This document shows positions 45,661 through 56,993 of a stretch of 64,000 nucleotides of DNA, one piece after another. This stretch comes from Fragum whitleyi (lineage: Eukaryota > Mollusca > Bivalvia > Cardiida > Cardiidae), in contig OX411555.1 in the NCBI GenBank assembly GCA_948146395.1, forward strand, positions 46,503,565-46,567,564. The letters are read 5' to 3'. A program made the position numbers and the translations under genes. The notes below the pieces were generated by a model, which saw only the letters and a program-made list of their open reading frames with translations, was not told where the DNA came from and searched no databases. The first letter of the stretch is position 1. Each line of letters begins with the position of its first letter.

Positions 45661-46752
45661 AGCTCACCTGAGCACATCGTGCTCAAGGTGAGCTTTTGTG
45701 ATCATTGAATGTCCGTCGTGCGTCGTCTGTCGTCCGTCGTCAGGCGTCAACAATTTAAGTGTTTACACTCTAGAGGCCACAAATATTAACCAATCATCAT
45801 GAAAATTGGTCAGATTAAGCATCAGTTCACAAGGATTAACTCTATTGAAAATGGGAAAGATCCGTGCCATATCAAGGGAAAAGGGGCCTAAATGACAATT
45901 TTCTTGTTTACACTCTAGAAGCCACAAATATTAACCAATCTTCATGAAACTTGGTCAGAGTAATTGTTAGGTCACAAGGATGAACCCTATTAAAAATGGG
46001 AAAGATCCGTGCCATATCAAGGGAAAAGGGGCCTAAATGACAATTTTCTTGTTTACACTCTTGAAGCCACAAATATGGTCCAATCACCATGAAACTTGGT
46101 CAGAGTAATTGTTAGGTCACAAGGATTAACCCTTTTGAAATGGGAAGGATCCATGCCATATCACGGAAAAAGGGGCCTTAATGACAATTTTCTTGTTTAC
46201 GCTCTAGAGGCCACAAATATGAACCAATCATCATGAAACTTGGCCAGAATGGTTGTCAGGTAACAAGGATTAACCCTATTGAAAATGGGAAGGATCTGTG
46301 TCATATCATGGAAAAAGGGTCCTTTATGATAAATTCCTTGTTTACGCTCTAAAGGCCACAAATATGAACCAATCATCATGAAACTTGGTCAGAATGATTG
46401 TAAGGTCACAAGGATTAACCCTATTGAAAATGGGAAGGATCTGTGTCATATCACGGGAAAAGGGGCCTTAATGACATTTTTCATCTTGAAGCTCAAGAGG
46501 CCACACATATGATCTAATCTTCATAAACTTGGTCTGAATGTTTGTCAAGTCACAAGGATGAATCCTTTGAAAATTGGAAGGATCTGTGTCATGTCACAGG
46601 AAAAAGGAGCTTTCATGATAATTTTCTTGTTACACTCTTTAGAGACCAAAAGTCTTAAAAGTACAATTACGACTTTTGCTGGAAAATTTGATACTAGTTA
46701 ATTTAGACAAAGATACACAGGTGAGCGATATAGGACCATCATGGTCCTCTTG
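45661..46752 (+). mobile_element. Repeat-cored element, family B, copy 8
   Basis: 5' AGCTCACCTGAGCACATCGT and GTGCTCAAGGTGAGCT. Leader GTCCGTCGTGCGTCGTCTGT. Six units of 144-145 bp (starts near 45903, 46048, 46192, 46337) with TTGTTTACACTCTAGAAGCC and AAACTTGGTCAGAGTAATTG. 3' AGGTGAGCG, perfect hairpin AGGACCATCATGGTCCT, CTTGTTT. The cleanest family B copy. Confidence 0.88.
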
Positions 46753-47665
46753 TTTAAAACAGCTATAAATGAATATTTCTACTAAAATCATAGAAACTTT
46801 TTAAACATATTTTCAAAAAAGACCATATTCTCAGATGTTCTACCTGCTGTAGAATGTTAGAAAGACAATTCAGGTTGGTTCTGAGAGGTGCTGAGATCGT
46901 GAATAACAGTCAACTTTGTTTACGAAAATTAAACAAAGATAAACAATTATATTTTGGGTTATATAACAGGAAAATAATTTGCTTCAACCATAACCAAAAG
47001 TCCTTTATTCTAGTAAGTTTTTTCCTTTAAAATTCATCTTACATCAATTGATAAATAAATGCAAAAGATTGTCTACTGCAAATCGGGTCCAAAAATCACA
47101 ATATCTTGGCTTCACAAAAATATGCAGTTTTGTAATGCGATAACTTCCGAGTTATCCAAAATACACTGGGTTTCCTGCTTCGTAATTGTTTATGCCTATG
47201 AAATCGAGAACCATGCGACTAAAATAAACTGATCTTAGGAAATTCCCCTCTTGTTGACAAATTACAACACAGATATTTATTGCTAAAAGTACTTCCAGGT
47301 TTTCCAATAGGAAATAATCAAAGTTTGTGTTTACTTCAAGAATTAGCTTTGAATTGGGAATTTCATTCTCTCATTTTGGGAATAATTAGTAGTTTTCGTC
47401 ATTGGGAACGGGTCCGTTTACCGGACCTGTTCAAAGAAGGAAAAAAAACTCTAAATGCATTTTGTGCAAATTATGCCCCTTAGATTATGTCACCATCCAG
47501 CAATCAAAAGCAAAGGCTACTTTAGGCAATGCTCTTATTTAATTCTTTTTGGCAGCTAAATTTAACCATGGTCATTCTTAATAAAATCCTTGGCAAAATG
47601 TATCAAACAATGTACTTATTGCAAGTCAGTATTTCCTAACTTCTCTTGCATTAAAAGGAAATACG
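46753..47665. other. Intronic stretch, no exon seen
   Basis: Part of GINS4 intron 3. TTGGGAACGGGTCC near 47402 and the inverted GACCGGACCAATTGGG at 45265 hint at an old element around copy 8. The open frame at 47280-47483 has no support as an exon. Confidence 0.4.
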
Positions 47666-47772
47666 AAAAATTAGGTGTATAGACAAAGATCAGACTGCAC
47701 AAATGTGCACTCTAATATTTGTCTATACCTCCTGCCAAAGCAGGAATAATCAGGGCTCAGTATGACACTATT
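47666..47772 (-). mobile_element. TTAA-flanked MITE, family P2, partial
   Basis: Keeps the palindrome AGACTGCACAAATGTGC and TACCTCCTGCCAAAGCAGG with the end TCAGTATGACA; the other end is lost. Confidence 0.55.
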
Positions 47773-47816
47773 TATTTTAATGGTATTTCAATAATTCCTC
47801 ATATTGATGATTTCAG

Positions 47817-47914
47817 ATAGAACAGTTTACCAGTCACATTCTAGAAGAAGAACAATCAAGGAAAGATGAGGACCAGTCCAAGTTGTCTCCAGAGGAGTTC
47901 ACTTTTGCGAGAGA
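47817..47914 (+). CDS. GINS4: GINS4/SLD5 exon 4
   Basis: Codons for IEQFTSHILEEEQSRKDE and DQSKLSPEEFTFARE, with the last Glu codon split (phase 2). Acceptor TTTCAG, donor GTAAGA. The exon carries the linker between the helical domain and the small beta domain, with the LSPEE(F/L)xFARE motif typical of the family. The charged middle section is variable in animals. Confidence 0.94.
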
Positions 47915-47996
47915 GTAAGAGAATTTTTATAATTTCAGTGTTTTAAGGGACCCTGGTTTTGCAAGTCTGAGACTCAAGACTTCCAAAACTTTCTGG

Positions 47997-48063
47997 GGAT
48001 CAACTTCAGAGGAGCATTGCAGACTGTTTTAAACAGTCTTCAATTCTTTTCTGAAGTTGATAT
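47997..48063. repeat. Palindrome, family G, copy 2
   Basis: GGATCAACTTCAGAGGAGC...GACTGTTTTAAACAGTC...TTTTCTGAAGTTGAT. It may be the centre of a larger element, 47945-48265, with CCTGGTTTTGCAAGTCT on the left and its rough complement AATCGCAAAACCTGTG on the right. Confidence 0.65.
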
Positions 48064-48429
48064 TAAAAAGTACAAATCTAATGTATACAATATTTTGGGA
48101 AGCATAATCTGGACAATATTTGATATTAATACAAAAAACATGAGGATAGGTAAAAGAAGCAGTCCATTTTGATCTGAAGAGGGTCCTAAGGACTAGCATC
48201 AGGAAGTTTAGAGAGTCCTGAGCACTTATTTAAGAGTGTAAGAATCGCAAAACCTGTGTCTATTAAAACCCTGTTTAATGATGGATTATGAAATGATTTC
48301 ACACTAAGTTCCCCTAAGTGTCAAGATATAGCTTTTATGGAAAAAAAACCTAGTATCTTTGAGATCAAGGTCAAGGTCATTTTTTTCCTTATAAGTTATA
48401 ACACTTTCTGCTTTATGTATATGCTGACA

Positions 48430-48700
48430 AAAGTCGATGATATATATAAATATCATCTTCTATGTCTGTCAGTCTGCCTGTCCATCTGTACGTCCAATTC
48501 TTGTTAACGCAATTTCTCATTCAATTATGAACGGATTTGCATGAAACTTTTACAGAATGTTCCTGATCATGTGACCATGTGCATATCATTGCAATTTCAT
48601 GATTTATATTTTGGGTCATGGAAAAAGTGGCTTTTGTTGAATATCTGCCTGTAGTGGTGTATACCTTGGTTCTGGCATTCTTGTCAGGATGGGGTAAAGG
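48430..48700 (+). mobile_element. Repeat-cored element fragment, further family
   Basis: ATGTCTGTCAGTCTGCCTGTCC leader, then one unit-like stretch with AACGGATTTGCATGAAAC and CAGAATGTTCCTGATC. Ends GCATTCTTGTCAGG. No array. Confidence 0.45.
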
Positions 48701-48711
48701 GCCTGTGGCTC

Positions 48712-48956
48712 TTAACCCTTGTCATGTTGAATGAATTTTGGCTAAGAATTTTCATCAGAACCAAGGGGCAAGATGCACTGAAAATACAAACTGTAGGTCA
48801 TTTTTTATTTGAAAAACTAAATCTATTGACAATTCTGGTTTGAAAATGAGATCAGGTGGTGTAGACTAATATCAGACTGCACATATGTGCAGGCTGATGT
48901 TTGTCTATAGCTCCTGCAGAAGCAGGAATATTCCAGGTCAGCATGACCAGATTTAA
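48712..48956 (-). mobile_element. TTAA-flanked MITE, family P2, copy 3 (inverted)
   Basis: TTAACCCTTGTCATGTTGAA on the left. On the right, the inverted end with CAGCATGACCAGATTTAA has lost part of the CCCTT terminus. The palindrome TGCACATATGTGCA is present. Confidence 0.78.
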
Positions 48957-49497
48957 TTTTGGGGAAAAATCAGTAAGGGAAAGTTAGCTTCTTGATACTT
49001 TGGTAGAAAGCATCTAAGTTTTGTCATTCAGTGATATATTATTTAGGTATACAGAACTAGAAAAAAGTCATTGACCAAGTAAATTGTAGGTACAATTGTA
49101 AAAGTGTGTTACTACAGCTTTAATGAAGCTGTATTTATGAGCTTTGAAATTAAACTGACTAAATATAATCTTTGAAAAATAATAGACAAACAATTCTAAG
49201 CAAGATTTAGTACATTTCTTTTAGATATGACCTTGTTTCAGGAGGGAAAAGTGATTTTGTAAGGGGGGAATGACATTTATATGAGAAAATTTCTCTGAGG
49301 GGAAGGGGCCTAAAAACAACCCCAGTTTCTTAGTTAAAAATAATGACAAAATATGCTTGTTAATGGAGTTTTGGGCTCAAATTTTCTTCTCATGGCTAAG
49401 ATAATTCATGTTTGAATCAGATTTGCATATCTATTTTGTGTGATAAGACTTTTTAAGTTTCTGTCTATCACAAAATCAACAATCATTCTCCTCATTT

Positions 49498-49674
49498 CTT
49501 AAGGTATTGGAACCGTAATAGTTTCGCAACATTTCGGCACTCATGAACTTTTGCAATGTTGACCAAGATTTCCTTATGAAAATCATTAGGAAACATTAGT
49601 TAATACTGTTAAAGATCATTTCTTCCGAAATGTTGCAGAACTATTACGGGTCTACTACCTTAAGTAAACTGGCC
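49498..49674. mobile_element. TIR MITE, 177 bp, family K
   Basis: Left CTTAAGGTATTGGAACCGTA plus TAGTTTCGCAACATTTCGG; right its complement, with CCGAAATGTTGCAGAAC and GGGTCTACTACCTTAAG. The terminal repeats are about 40 bp. TTAA is shared at the tips. Only one copy in the window. Confidence 0.7.
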
Positions 49675-49876
49675 AGATTACATCACTGTTAAGCCACACC
49701 CTACCAGGACAAATACTACAGACTGTATGTGTAATTGTATTACTAACTATTTTTCTTCTCAATTGATCTGTCACCTAGAAGGGGTAATGAAACAAATTTG
49801 CTTTCAATTGACTTTATTGTCCACCAAAAATGCATGGCACTAATCAATTGTTTGTACTAACAGCTAATTGAGTGGC

Positions 49877-50086
49877 TTAACCCTTGTCATGCTGAACATG
49901 GAATATCCCTGCTCTGGCAGGAGGTATAGACAAAGATCAGTCTGCACATATGTGAAACCAGAAAAGTTTGAACATAATATTATACAACTTAATACTGCAT
50001 CACAAGTAGTGCATTAAATGCTTTCAGCACTTTGATTGCAATGCAGATTCACTGCATATTTTGTTTTTGGTATGACTAGGATTTAA
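49877..50086 (+). mobile_element. TTAA-flanked MITE, family P2, copy 4
   Basis: TTAACCCTTGTCATGCTGAA on the left, a degraded TATGACTAGGATTTAA on the right; the palindrome is partly deleted (CACATATGTGAAACC). Ends 137 bp before GINS4 exon 5. Confidence 0.75.
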
Positions 50087-50223
50087 CATCTGCCTAATAG
50101 AATTGTTGAATTGATGAATAAGTCATAAGTTAGTTTTATTGGAAGGGAGGCCAGTACAACATTCTTGGTTGTATTTTACTTAAGATTACCTCCCTTTAAC
50201 CACACTTTTCTATTTATTTTCAG

Positions 50224-50312
50224 GTATGCTGAAAATACTAAATCCCTTTTACACAACACAGCTTTAAGACACATGCCAGCAAATTTACAGAATTTAGACA
50301 TTAAAAAATCAG
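50224..50312 (+). CDS. GINS4: GINS4/SLD5 exon 5
   Basis: Begins with the last base of the split Glu codon and ends with the first base of an Ala codon (phase 1). Acceptor TTTTCAG, donor GTAGGG. It encodes YAENTKSLLHNTALRHMPA and NLQNLDIKKS. The (L/F)LHNxALxHMPxNLQ motif is diagnostic of SLD5, where it leads into the C-terminal beta domain. Reading runs on past the donor in one frame, which explains a longer open frame here. Confidence 0.95.
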
Positions 50313-50686
50313 GTAGGGGCAATAATTTGAATGTACTCAAAGCAGAGCTTGTTTTAGTGTTTGATATTGGGGAGTCATTGACTCTTCACCTAAGAAATTC
50401 TGGGGATCAAATCTGAATTTAAAGGGGTCAAAAACGACAGAAAAAGCAAATCATAAGTAGAATTATGAGTATGCACAAGTCATTTTAACTGTTTCTTGCA
50501 ATGATATGAAACAATTAGTAAATTTGTAGAACTTAAGATTGTTTATTTTCGAAAATTTTAGGTATTAAACCATGTTTGACCCTTAGTTATTCCTCTCTCA
50601 AGGGGCTGAAAATGTACCCCTTGAGTTAAATTTTTAGGGGGCCAATTTAAGATATTGTTCAGATTTCGGGGGTCGAAACCCTGGTA

Positions 50687-50914
50687 TAATTCTTTCCTGT
50701 TTTACAAAATTTTAGACTTGTCCAAATTCAAAGGTTTTGCAGATGAAAATTTAAAGTGGATTTAATTTGAAAAATAACCATTTAATAGGGTAGAAAATGG
50801 TGTGGAAAAAGAAGAAATTGCTTGTCTGAAGCAATTTCTTCTTTTTTCACAATGTTTTCTCAATCATAAAATCACAGGCACGTAAAAAGCAGGGATTAAA
50901 CAGCAAAGGGTTAA
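50687..50914 (+). mobile_element. TTAA-flanked MITE, family P1, copy 2
   Basis: Right end GCAAAGGGTTAA intact; left end TCTTTCCTGTTTTAC lightly changed. Central hairpin GAAGAAATTGCTTGTCTG facing AAGCAATTTCTTC. Confidence 0.78.
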
Positions 50915-51206
50915 GGGTCAAACACGAGCCCTGCTTAAATTGAAATGATTGCATTGAAATATTAGCCATTCTCTTATGATCCCACTTTATGACATAAAAT
51001 ATATTTTGTTGAAAATTGAGAAATTACTGGTAACAAACAAAATCTTTATAATTTACAAAGTGTTCTTACCTAAAAAAGACGAAAAAATCAAAATATCACC
51101 AACAAAAGTTACGTGTGTGCAACTTCTTTGAAGAAAACTCTAAATACTTATTTAGAGCTACAGATAAGAGCAGGTTGAAAAGCCAGTTAAAATCGTTACT
51201 CCTAAA

Positions 51207-52330
51207 TGAAAACTCTTATTGTGAGTACTCATTGGAATTGTCTAAGAGATAATACCAATGTGTACCCACAACATAGGATTTGTGCTTTAATTTTAGAAAA
51301 ATACTTTGGTCTTAAATCCAAATTTTCCCTCTATCTGTATCTTTTCAGTTATTAATGTAATAATGATATAAATTATATATAATTTATATAGAAGATAATC
51401 CTTTGTTTCAGTGTAAGATCGATTTATATTTCATTGAGTGAACAACAAAAACTATATTTTCACAAGTGAAAATATAGCTTTTGTTGTTCACAAAATGAAA
51501 TATTAATCAATCTTACTAGAAAAACAAACGATTATTCTATTTCTTTGATGCAAAAATGAGACAAAATGTGAAATTTCTATGACATATTTTTGTAAAGCCC
51601 GTCATTTAGCATGTGATTGCTATGCAACGTTCATTGTGACATCACTTATTTTGCCCCGAATAGATGATGCCAGATAGAATGAAATGCACAAAAGCAGGGT
51701 ATAAGTTTTTGATATTTTCACTGCTTTTGTTGAGAGATTATCAAGTGATAAACTACCATTATTTCTCAATAAACCACCAAAAAGCATTAAAGAATATAAT
51801 TTATTCCTTGGTATTTTAACCAGTTTAGCTAAAATTGTTGCTCACTCAGAGGTACAGGTAAATCCAGTCTAAAATCTCAAATTCTCAATTAAACCCTATT
51901 TTGTGGGTACTCATTTGAATTTTCTCATTGAGGCAATACCTATGAGTACACAATATATAGGGAATATATGTTGGGGAAAGGACTAATGAAATATTTACAA
52001 TTTGAAATCCAAAATACCCCTTCTATCTGTAGCTCTTTGACACTATTATAAAGTAGAAGGCTGATCTAAGTCTTTACTTTCTGCCAAATCTGAATGTACA
52101 GCACAGGTTTTAGATCTGTCACAGAGGGTTCAGATACGAGGGGGCATTTCTTGTCTAAAATCTTTATTTCTCAACAAAACCCAGGTTGTGGGTACTTGAT
52201 TGAAGTGTCCTCAATTTTCCAATGAGTATCCAGTATATAGGATTTGTGCAAGTATTTTTGAAATCATTTTATATGAAATCCAAAATACTCCCTCTATCTT
52301 TGCCTCTGCATCAACAAAATGGGGTCCAAA
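51207..52330. repeat. Dispersed repeat family W, three copies
   Basis: Units carry CCTATTTTGTGGGTACTCAT-type and ATGAGTACCCACAACATAGG-type segments, which can pair around CTCATTGAGA. They are seen at 51207-51290, 51890-51975 and 52178-52250. They are followed by AAATCCAAAATACCCC and CTATCTGTAGCTC. The palindrome at 51435-51500, AAACTATATTTTCAC facing GTGAAAATATAGCTTTTG, lies beside them. Confidence 0.6.
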
Positions 52331-52499
52331 GGACTCAATAATCGGGATCTTAGGGGTCCTTTCTTAAATTTTGGGAGTCCCTGCTTTACCTGCAGACTAT
52401 TCTTTTTAGGTTATAATCTTTTGTTATGTTAATTCAGAGCTATTACCTAGTTAAAGGTAAGAAAATTGATGGAAATATTACTATTTAGGCCTCAAATCA

Positions 52500-52550
52500 A
52501 AAAAGAATTGAAGCCTATTAAAAACAGGCTTCAATTCTATTTAGAAATAG
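52500..52550. repeat. Palindrome, family G, copy 3
   Basis: AGAATTGAAGCCTATT faces AACAGGCTTCAATTCT, 47 bp in all, followed by ATAGATCCCC. Confidence 0.7.
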
Positions 52551-52751
52551 ATCCCCAGAGAGTCTATGAGACTCAAATCTCACAGCTACTTTTTTTTGTG
52601 TCTCGGATGCGCAAAGTCTGCATACCTTAAAACCCTGTACAGCAGGAATATGCTGAGAATAGCATGAGAAGAGTTTTGGCAGATTTTGTATTTCTCAAAG
52701 TTTCAAATTCACCATATTTTACAAAGATATTTTTTGTTTGTCTGTACTCAG

Positions 52752-52842
52752 CCCCACGCCCAAATTTGGACAAATATGTGTTTTTGAAAGTCCAGGAATC
52801 AACAGAGGGTGTTTTGGTTGAAGAAGAAACACTGGATGTAGG
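52752..52842 (+). CDS. GINS4: GINS4/SLD5 exon 6 (last exon in the window)
   Basis: Completes the split Ala codon, then PRPNLDKYVFLKVQEST and EGVLVEEETLDVG, ending phase 2 at the good donor GTGAGT. Acceptor TACTCAG. The P-x-P-x-L-D-x-Y-V-F-L-[KR]-V motif starts the small beta-rich B domain that mediates contacts in the CMG helicase. About 35 residues of that domain, normally ending with a G-A-V-Q-L-I type tail, are missing. I read through to 64000 and saw no exon that fits, so intron 6 is longer than 11 kb, or the exon is strongly diverged. Confidence 0.94.
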
Positions 52843-52964
52843 GTGAGTATACACCTAGTTAATTCTGTAAAGGCACAATTTTATATTCTGCTAATTTTGT
52901 AAAATTTATTTGGGATAGGAAAACTGAAAGCAAGTTTTTTGGCATTTGGTCCATATTTCTGTCA

Positions 52965-53334
52965 TTTACCCAGAGCAAAATTCTTTGCAAAGTTCTGATT
53001 GCCCATAAATATGGGCAGGGCTTATTTTGAGCCAGAAATCTTCAAACATCCTCTCTTCAGGAACCAATGGGTGGATTTCAATAAAAAATTAGTGGAAATG
53101 TTCCTTAGATGACCCTCTTCAAAACTTGTTCAAGGAATTTTGATTGAACCATAAATATTGTTGTGGCAGGGTTTGCTTCATTTTGACTTGTATCTTAAAA
53201 CGTCTTCTACTCAGTGACCATTGAGGAGATTAAAACTAAACTTTGCAGAAATGTTCCTTGGTTGATCCTCTTTAAAGATTGTACTCGAAATTTTTATTGG
53301 CCAATAAATATGGGCTAGCATGGTGGGTCTTATT
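52965..53334 (+). mobile_element. Repeat-cored element, family B, fragment
   Basis: Two and a half units (CATAAATATGGGCAGGG, GAACCAATGGGTGGATTTC, GAAATGTTCCTTAG), without leader or ends. Confidence 0.6.
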
Positions 53335-53437
53335 ATTCCCCCCATCTATGAAGTAGAGGGGGCTTTATTGGTTTCACCATGTCTGTGTGTCCATCCGTCT
53401 GTAAGTCTGTTCATATACCTTTTCGTTTCCAGACTCT
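53335..53437 (+). mobile_element. Repeat-cored element, family C, 5' fragment
   Basis: ATTCCCCCCATCTATGAAG, GAGGGGGCTTTATTGG and CATGTCTGTGTGTCCATCCG match the first 100 bases of the copy at 59535. The rest is missing; different AT-rich sequence follows from about 53440. Confidence 0.65.
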
Positions 53438-54668
53438 AACCAGCATGCCCACTGGGTTTTCATTTTGGGGGTACATGTACCCTCTAAGTTTAAAATTGAG
53501 GGTACAAAGAAAAATTTAAGGGTACAGCAAACCCTTTACATTTAGAGTAATGAGTACATATAAAATCTTATAAAAGATGCTTTATATATTACCAGTTGGA
53601 GTAAAACTGATTTAAGACCCGAAAGATCTATTACTGTTTTGTTGTAAAAAGCATCTAAACCGAGTTCATTAATCAAATTAACATTACTCAAAAGTACTCT
53701 AAGTAAATGCATCTGATACATTATTTGCTGTTAACAACCAGTTTAGTTGCAATTGTAAGCACCTCTTAATTCTTGCAATTTAAAGAAAATTAAAGAAATT
53801 AGTTTCTTTTAATTAAAACAAAGTAGTTTTCAGATAAGAAATTAAATATTTTATAAATAACGGAAGTCAGTTCAATCACTGAACATGAGATAAACACAGA
53901 CATAAATAATTGGAGTTTTATGGCTGCCAAGGTTTACAACATCAGAATTACCTGTTGATTGATAAGCCACACAGCTTCTTCAATTGATAAAATAAATGAC
54001 TGACCAATTAATGATTGGATTAAAACAATGTTTTTCACAATAATTATCAATTCATTTCTTGTGGGCAAGTTCTTTTTGATCCTTGACAGGTAGGAAATCG
54101 ACTTTTACTTGTCCATGGACAAGTGGAGAAAAGTCGTATTTCCACACCCTGTTTCCAATATGATTTCTTGGAATAACATTTCTTCTTCAACAACTAGGCA
54201 AAAGTGAATGACACATTGCTTGATTTCAAATACTTGAACATTATGAGAAGCAGCATTATATGAAAAAAATAAAGAAGGAAACCATATAAATAAACCAGGT
54301 CTAAATCTAGCTCTAGTAGCAGATGTGCTCTGCATGTTGCATTAGTCACATGAACCAAGCTAGGGTAGGAAGATGATAACTTCCTCCTAAAATTGTAATA
54401 TCTCAACAAAAACCTATGTTGTGGGTATACATTTGAATCATCTCATTGAGATGATTCTAATGAGTACCTACATCACAGGATTTGGTAAGGTGTTTTCCAG
54501 ATTTGAGGTTTAAATCCCAAATATCCTGAGTACCTTTAGCCCTATTTGAAACACCATCTGTGACATGACTGACTGTATAAGGTAAATGAAAGTGTACCAG
54601 TTGAATAAAAGTTCAAAGAGTATCTGTTACTGAGTAAATACAGGTTGCATGCAGGCTAGATGGCTGCT

Positions 54669-55189
54669 TTAACCCTTTGCAGTTTAATCCCTGCTTTTTA
54701 TTTGCCTGTGATTTTATGATTGAGAAAACATTGTGAAAAAAGAAGAAATTGCTTCTGGTGAGCAATTTCTTCTTTTTCCACACTATTTTCTACCCTACTG
54801 AATGGTTATTTTTATGCCCCCGCATCGAAAGATCGGGAGCATATTGTTTTACGGTTGTCTGTCTGTCTGTCTGGCCGTCTGTCTGTCTGTCTGCAAAAGT
54901 TAACTAAAAAACTTAACATCGCCAATATCTTCAAGCCTATTCAATTTACAAGGCTCATATTTGGCATGATGATAGATCTCAATGATCCACATCTGCTGAT
55001 ACCAAAGTCAAGGTCATGTGACAAGGTCAAGGTCATCTGTCAAGGTCAAACTTTGAAAAAAAAATGCTGTTGCGGGGGCATTAGTGTTTCACAAACACAT
55101 CTTATTAAATTAAATCCACTTTAAATTTTCTTCTGCAAAACCTTTGAATTTGGACAGGTCCAAAATTTTGTAAAACAGGAAAGTGTTAA
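54669..55189 (-). mobile_element. TTAA-flanked MITE, family P1, copy 3, interrupted
   Basis: TTAACCCTTTGCAG on the left and the complement of TTAACACTTTCCTG on the right, inverted relative to copy 1. The interruption, 54814-55105, is a family D element. Removing it in comparison restores colinearity with copies 1, 2 and 4. Confidence 0.85.
54814..55105 (+). mobile_element. Small element, family D, nested in a P1 MITE
   Basis: 292 bp. 5' ATGCCCCCGCATCGAAAGAT folds with CGGGAGCAT. Leader GTCTGTCTGTCTGGCCGTC, one unit with TATTTGGCATGATGATAG and CAAGGTCATGTGAC. 3' GCGGGGGCAT faces the 5' motif, then hairpin TGTTTCACAAACA and TCTTAT. It splits the P1 sequence ATTTTT / TAAATTAAATCC without a target duplication. 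Confidence 0.82.
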
Positions 55190-56379
55190 CAGGTTTAGCT
55201 GTTATTGTTTAGGCACATACTACTTTTAACACATTAGCATTGAGTTTACAACTGCAAATTAAGCAATTTTTAGAATTCAACTGATTAATTGTATATCACT
55301 TTCTTTAAATATGTAACCATTTTAAAAAAGTGCATCATTTTGAAAAAAGAACATGGAAAGAATTGAACTAATCAAGGTCTATAACTAGCTGGCCAAGCAG
55401 ATGTGCTCTGCATGGCCCATTACTCATAAGAATTGAGCTAAGTAAGAGCATGATAAGTTCAGATAATGATCATAAATTTGTTATTTATCACCCAAACCTA
55501 TTTTGTGGGTACTCATTTGAATTACCTCGCTGAAATAATTCCAATCAGTATGAAAAAAACATGGTTTGCCAAATTGGGCAGGTATTTTCCAGATATTTGA
55601 GTCTGAAATCAAAATATCCTTCAAACCTTTAGCCCGATTTGAAACACCATCTGTTACATGAATGACTGTATAAGGTAAATGAAAGTGTACCAGTTGATCA
55701 AAAGCTTGTACAGTGTCTGTAAAAAATGCTCCTGCAGAGGTTCAGATACTGGGAGAAAATTTGAATTTTAGATTTTAACATTCAAAAAATGCTGCGATTA
55801 ATCCCCTTTTGTTTGATTCATTGAAATCAGCGTGATGAGACGATTCCATTGAGTACCCACAACATAGGAATTAGTTGAGAAATAACAACTTTAGAATTCA
55901 TTTACACATTCTGGTCTAAACCCCGACATGTTAAATCATGAAACACACTAGTGGTAAACAATGTCAAGGCTTTTTGGGGCTGCAAAATCACAGCTCGATG
56001 ACCTAGTTTAAAGGTTTTGAACTTGGCTGTTCTTTGTAATCTGAATTTTGAACATCCTTACATCCTGGCATTTTGTGGCATATGATTGACTTTAACCTTG
56101 AGCATATGAAAATGTCAATGTTAGAATCATTGGTTCACTGCCTGTCAGCCAATCCTGCATATTCAGCAAAATTAAAGAACTTGTACACAATCAATCAATG
56201 AAGTGATTCAACCTTTATTTCACCAATGTATGATCAATAATGTTATGAATCTACAATATATTCTGGTTAGATGGTCAAGAGGTTTCATGTTAGCCTGGCT
56301 AGTGTGCTGAGTAGTAAGGACACGAAGAGTTATAAGATAGTTGCAGACACTAGTCCCACTGGAGATAGGACGTTTGGCC

Positions 56380-56488
56380 AGGTTTTTAAACAATCTTCAA
56401 TTCTTTTCTAAAGCTGGGGATCAGCTTTAGAAAAGAATTGTTGATTGTTTGAGACAGTCTTCAATTCTTTCCTGCAGTTGAGCCCTAT
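56380..56488. repeat. Palindrome, family G, tandem copy
   Basis: Three half-units in a row: AATCTTCAATTCTTTTC...GATC, then the inverted GATCAGCTTTAGAAAAGAAT, then CTTCAATTCTTTCCTGCAG. Confidence 0.65.
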
Positions 56489-56681
56489 TTTGTCAATAGA
56501 AACCCAAAACTTTCTTTTCCCTTAATCAGGGAATAGCTCTAAATGTATATAAAAACAATTCAGTGCTTAAAAGAAATAGTCTAAGTTTTAATCAGCGACT
56601 CACACGTTAAGATTTTGTATGGGTTTGGGCCTTGATGGAAATAACATTTCTTCTCTTTATTTGTCATCGTAGGGTAAAAAA

Positions 56682-56932
56682 TGTGATCCTTCACGCAAAA
56701 GGGACAATCTTGGTAGTGTGTAACGTTTAAACCCTATTCAGACTGAGCAGACTGACTAGGGTCGAAACGTTTCACTCTTTACTAGTTTTCTAAATCAAAA
56801 TGAATCAATCTACCTTCCCTGAAAGAATTTTTAAAACTCGACCTCTGGTTGGCCTGTACTAGAACTAATCTCTTTTTCAAATGGTTATTTTACGGAGTTC
56901 CCAGATGGTCCCTTTTTGTGTAATGGATCACA
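56682..56932. mobile_element. TIR MITE, family F, copy 2 (inverted)
   Basis: Left TGATCCTTCACGCAAAAGGG, right CCCTTTTTGTGTAATGGATC. Central GACTGAGCAGACTGACTAGG palindrome partly degraded. Aligns in reverse with 24731-24982. Confidence 0.7.
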
Positions 56933-56993
56933 AATGAAAAAAATTACAACACTACTCCGATTTTGTATTGGAGATGTGAAAAGATTGATTAAA

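Larger units (their letters stand above)
54312..55730. repeat. Duplicated 300-bp block, family W
   Basis: 54312-54610 and 55386-55730 share, in order, GCAGATGTGCTCTGCATG, the GTGGGTA...ACATTTGAAT segment, TTTTCCAGAT, GAAACACCATCTGT and GACTGTATAAGGTAAATG with AAAGTGTACCAGTTGA. A shorter related piece lies at 55800-55875. Confidence 0.75.
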
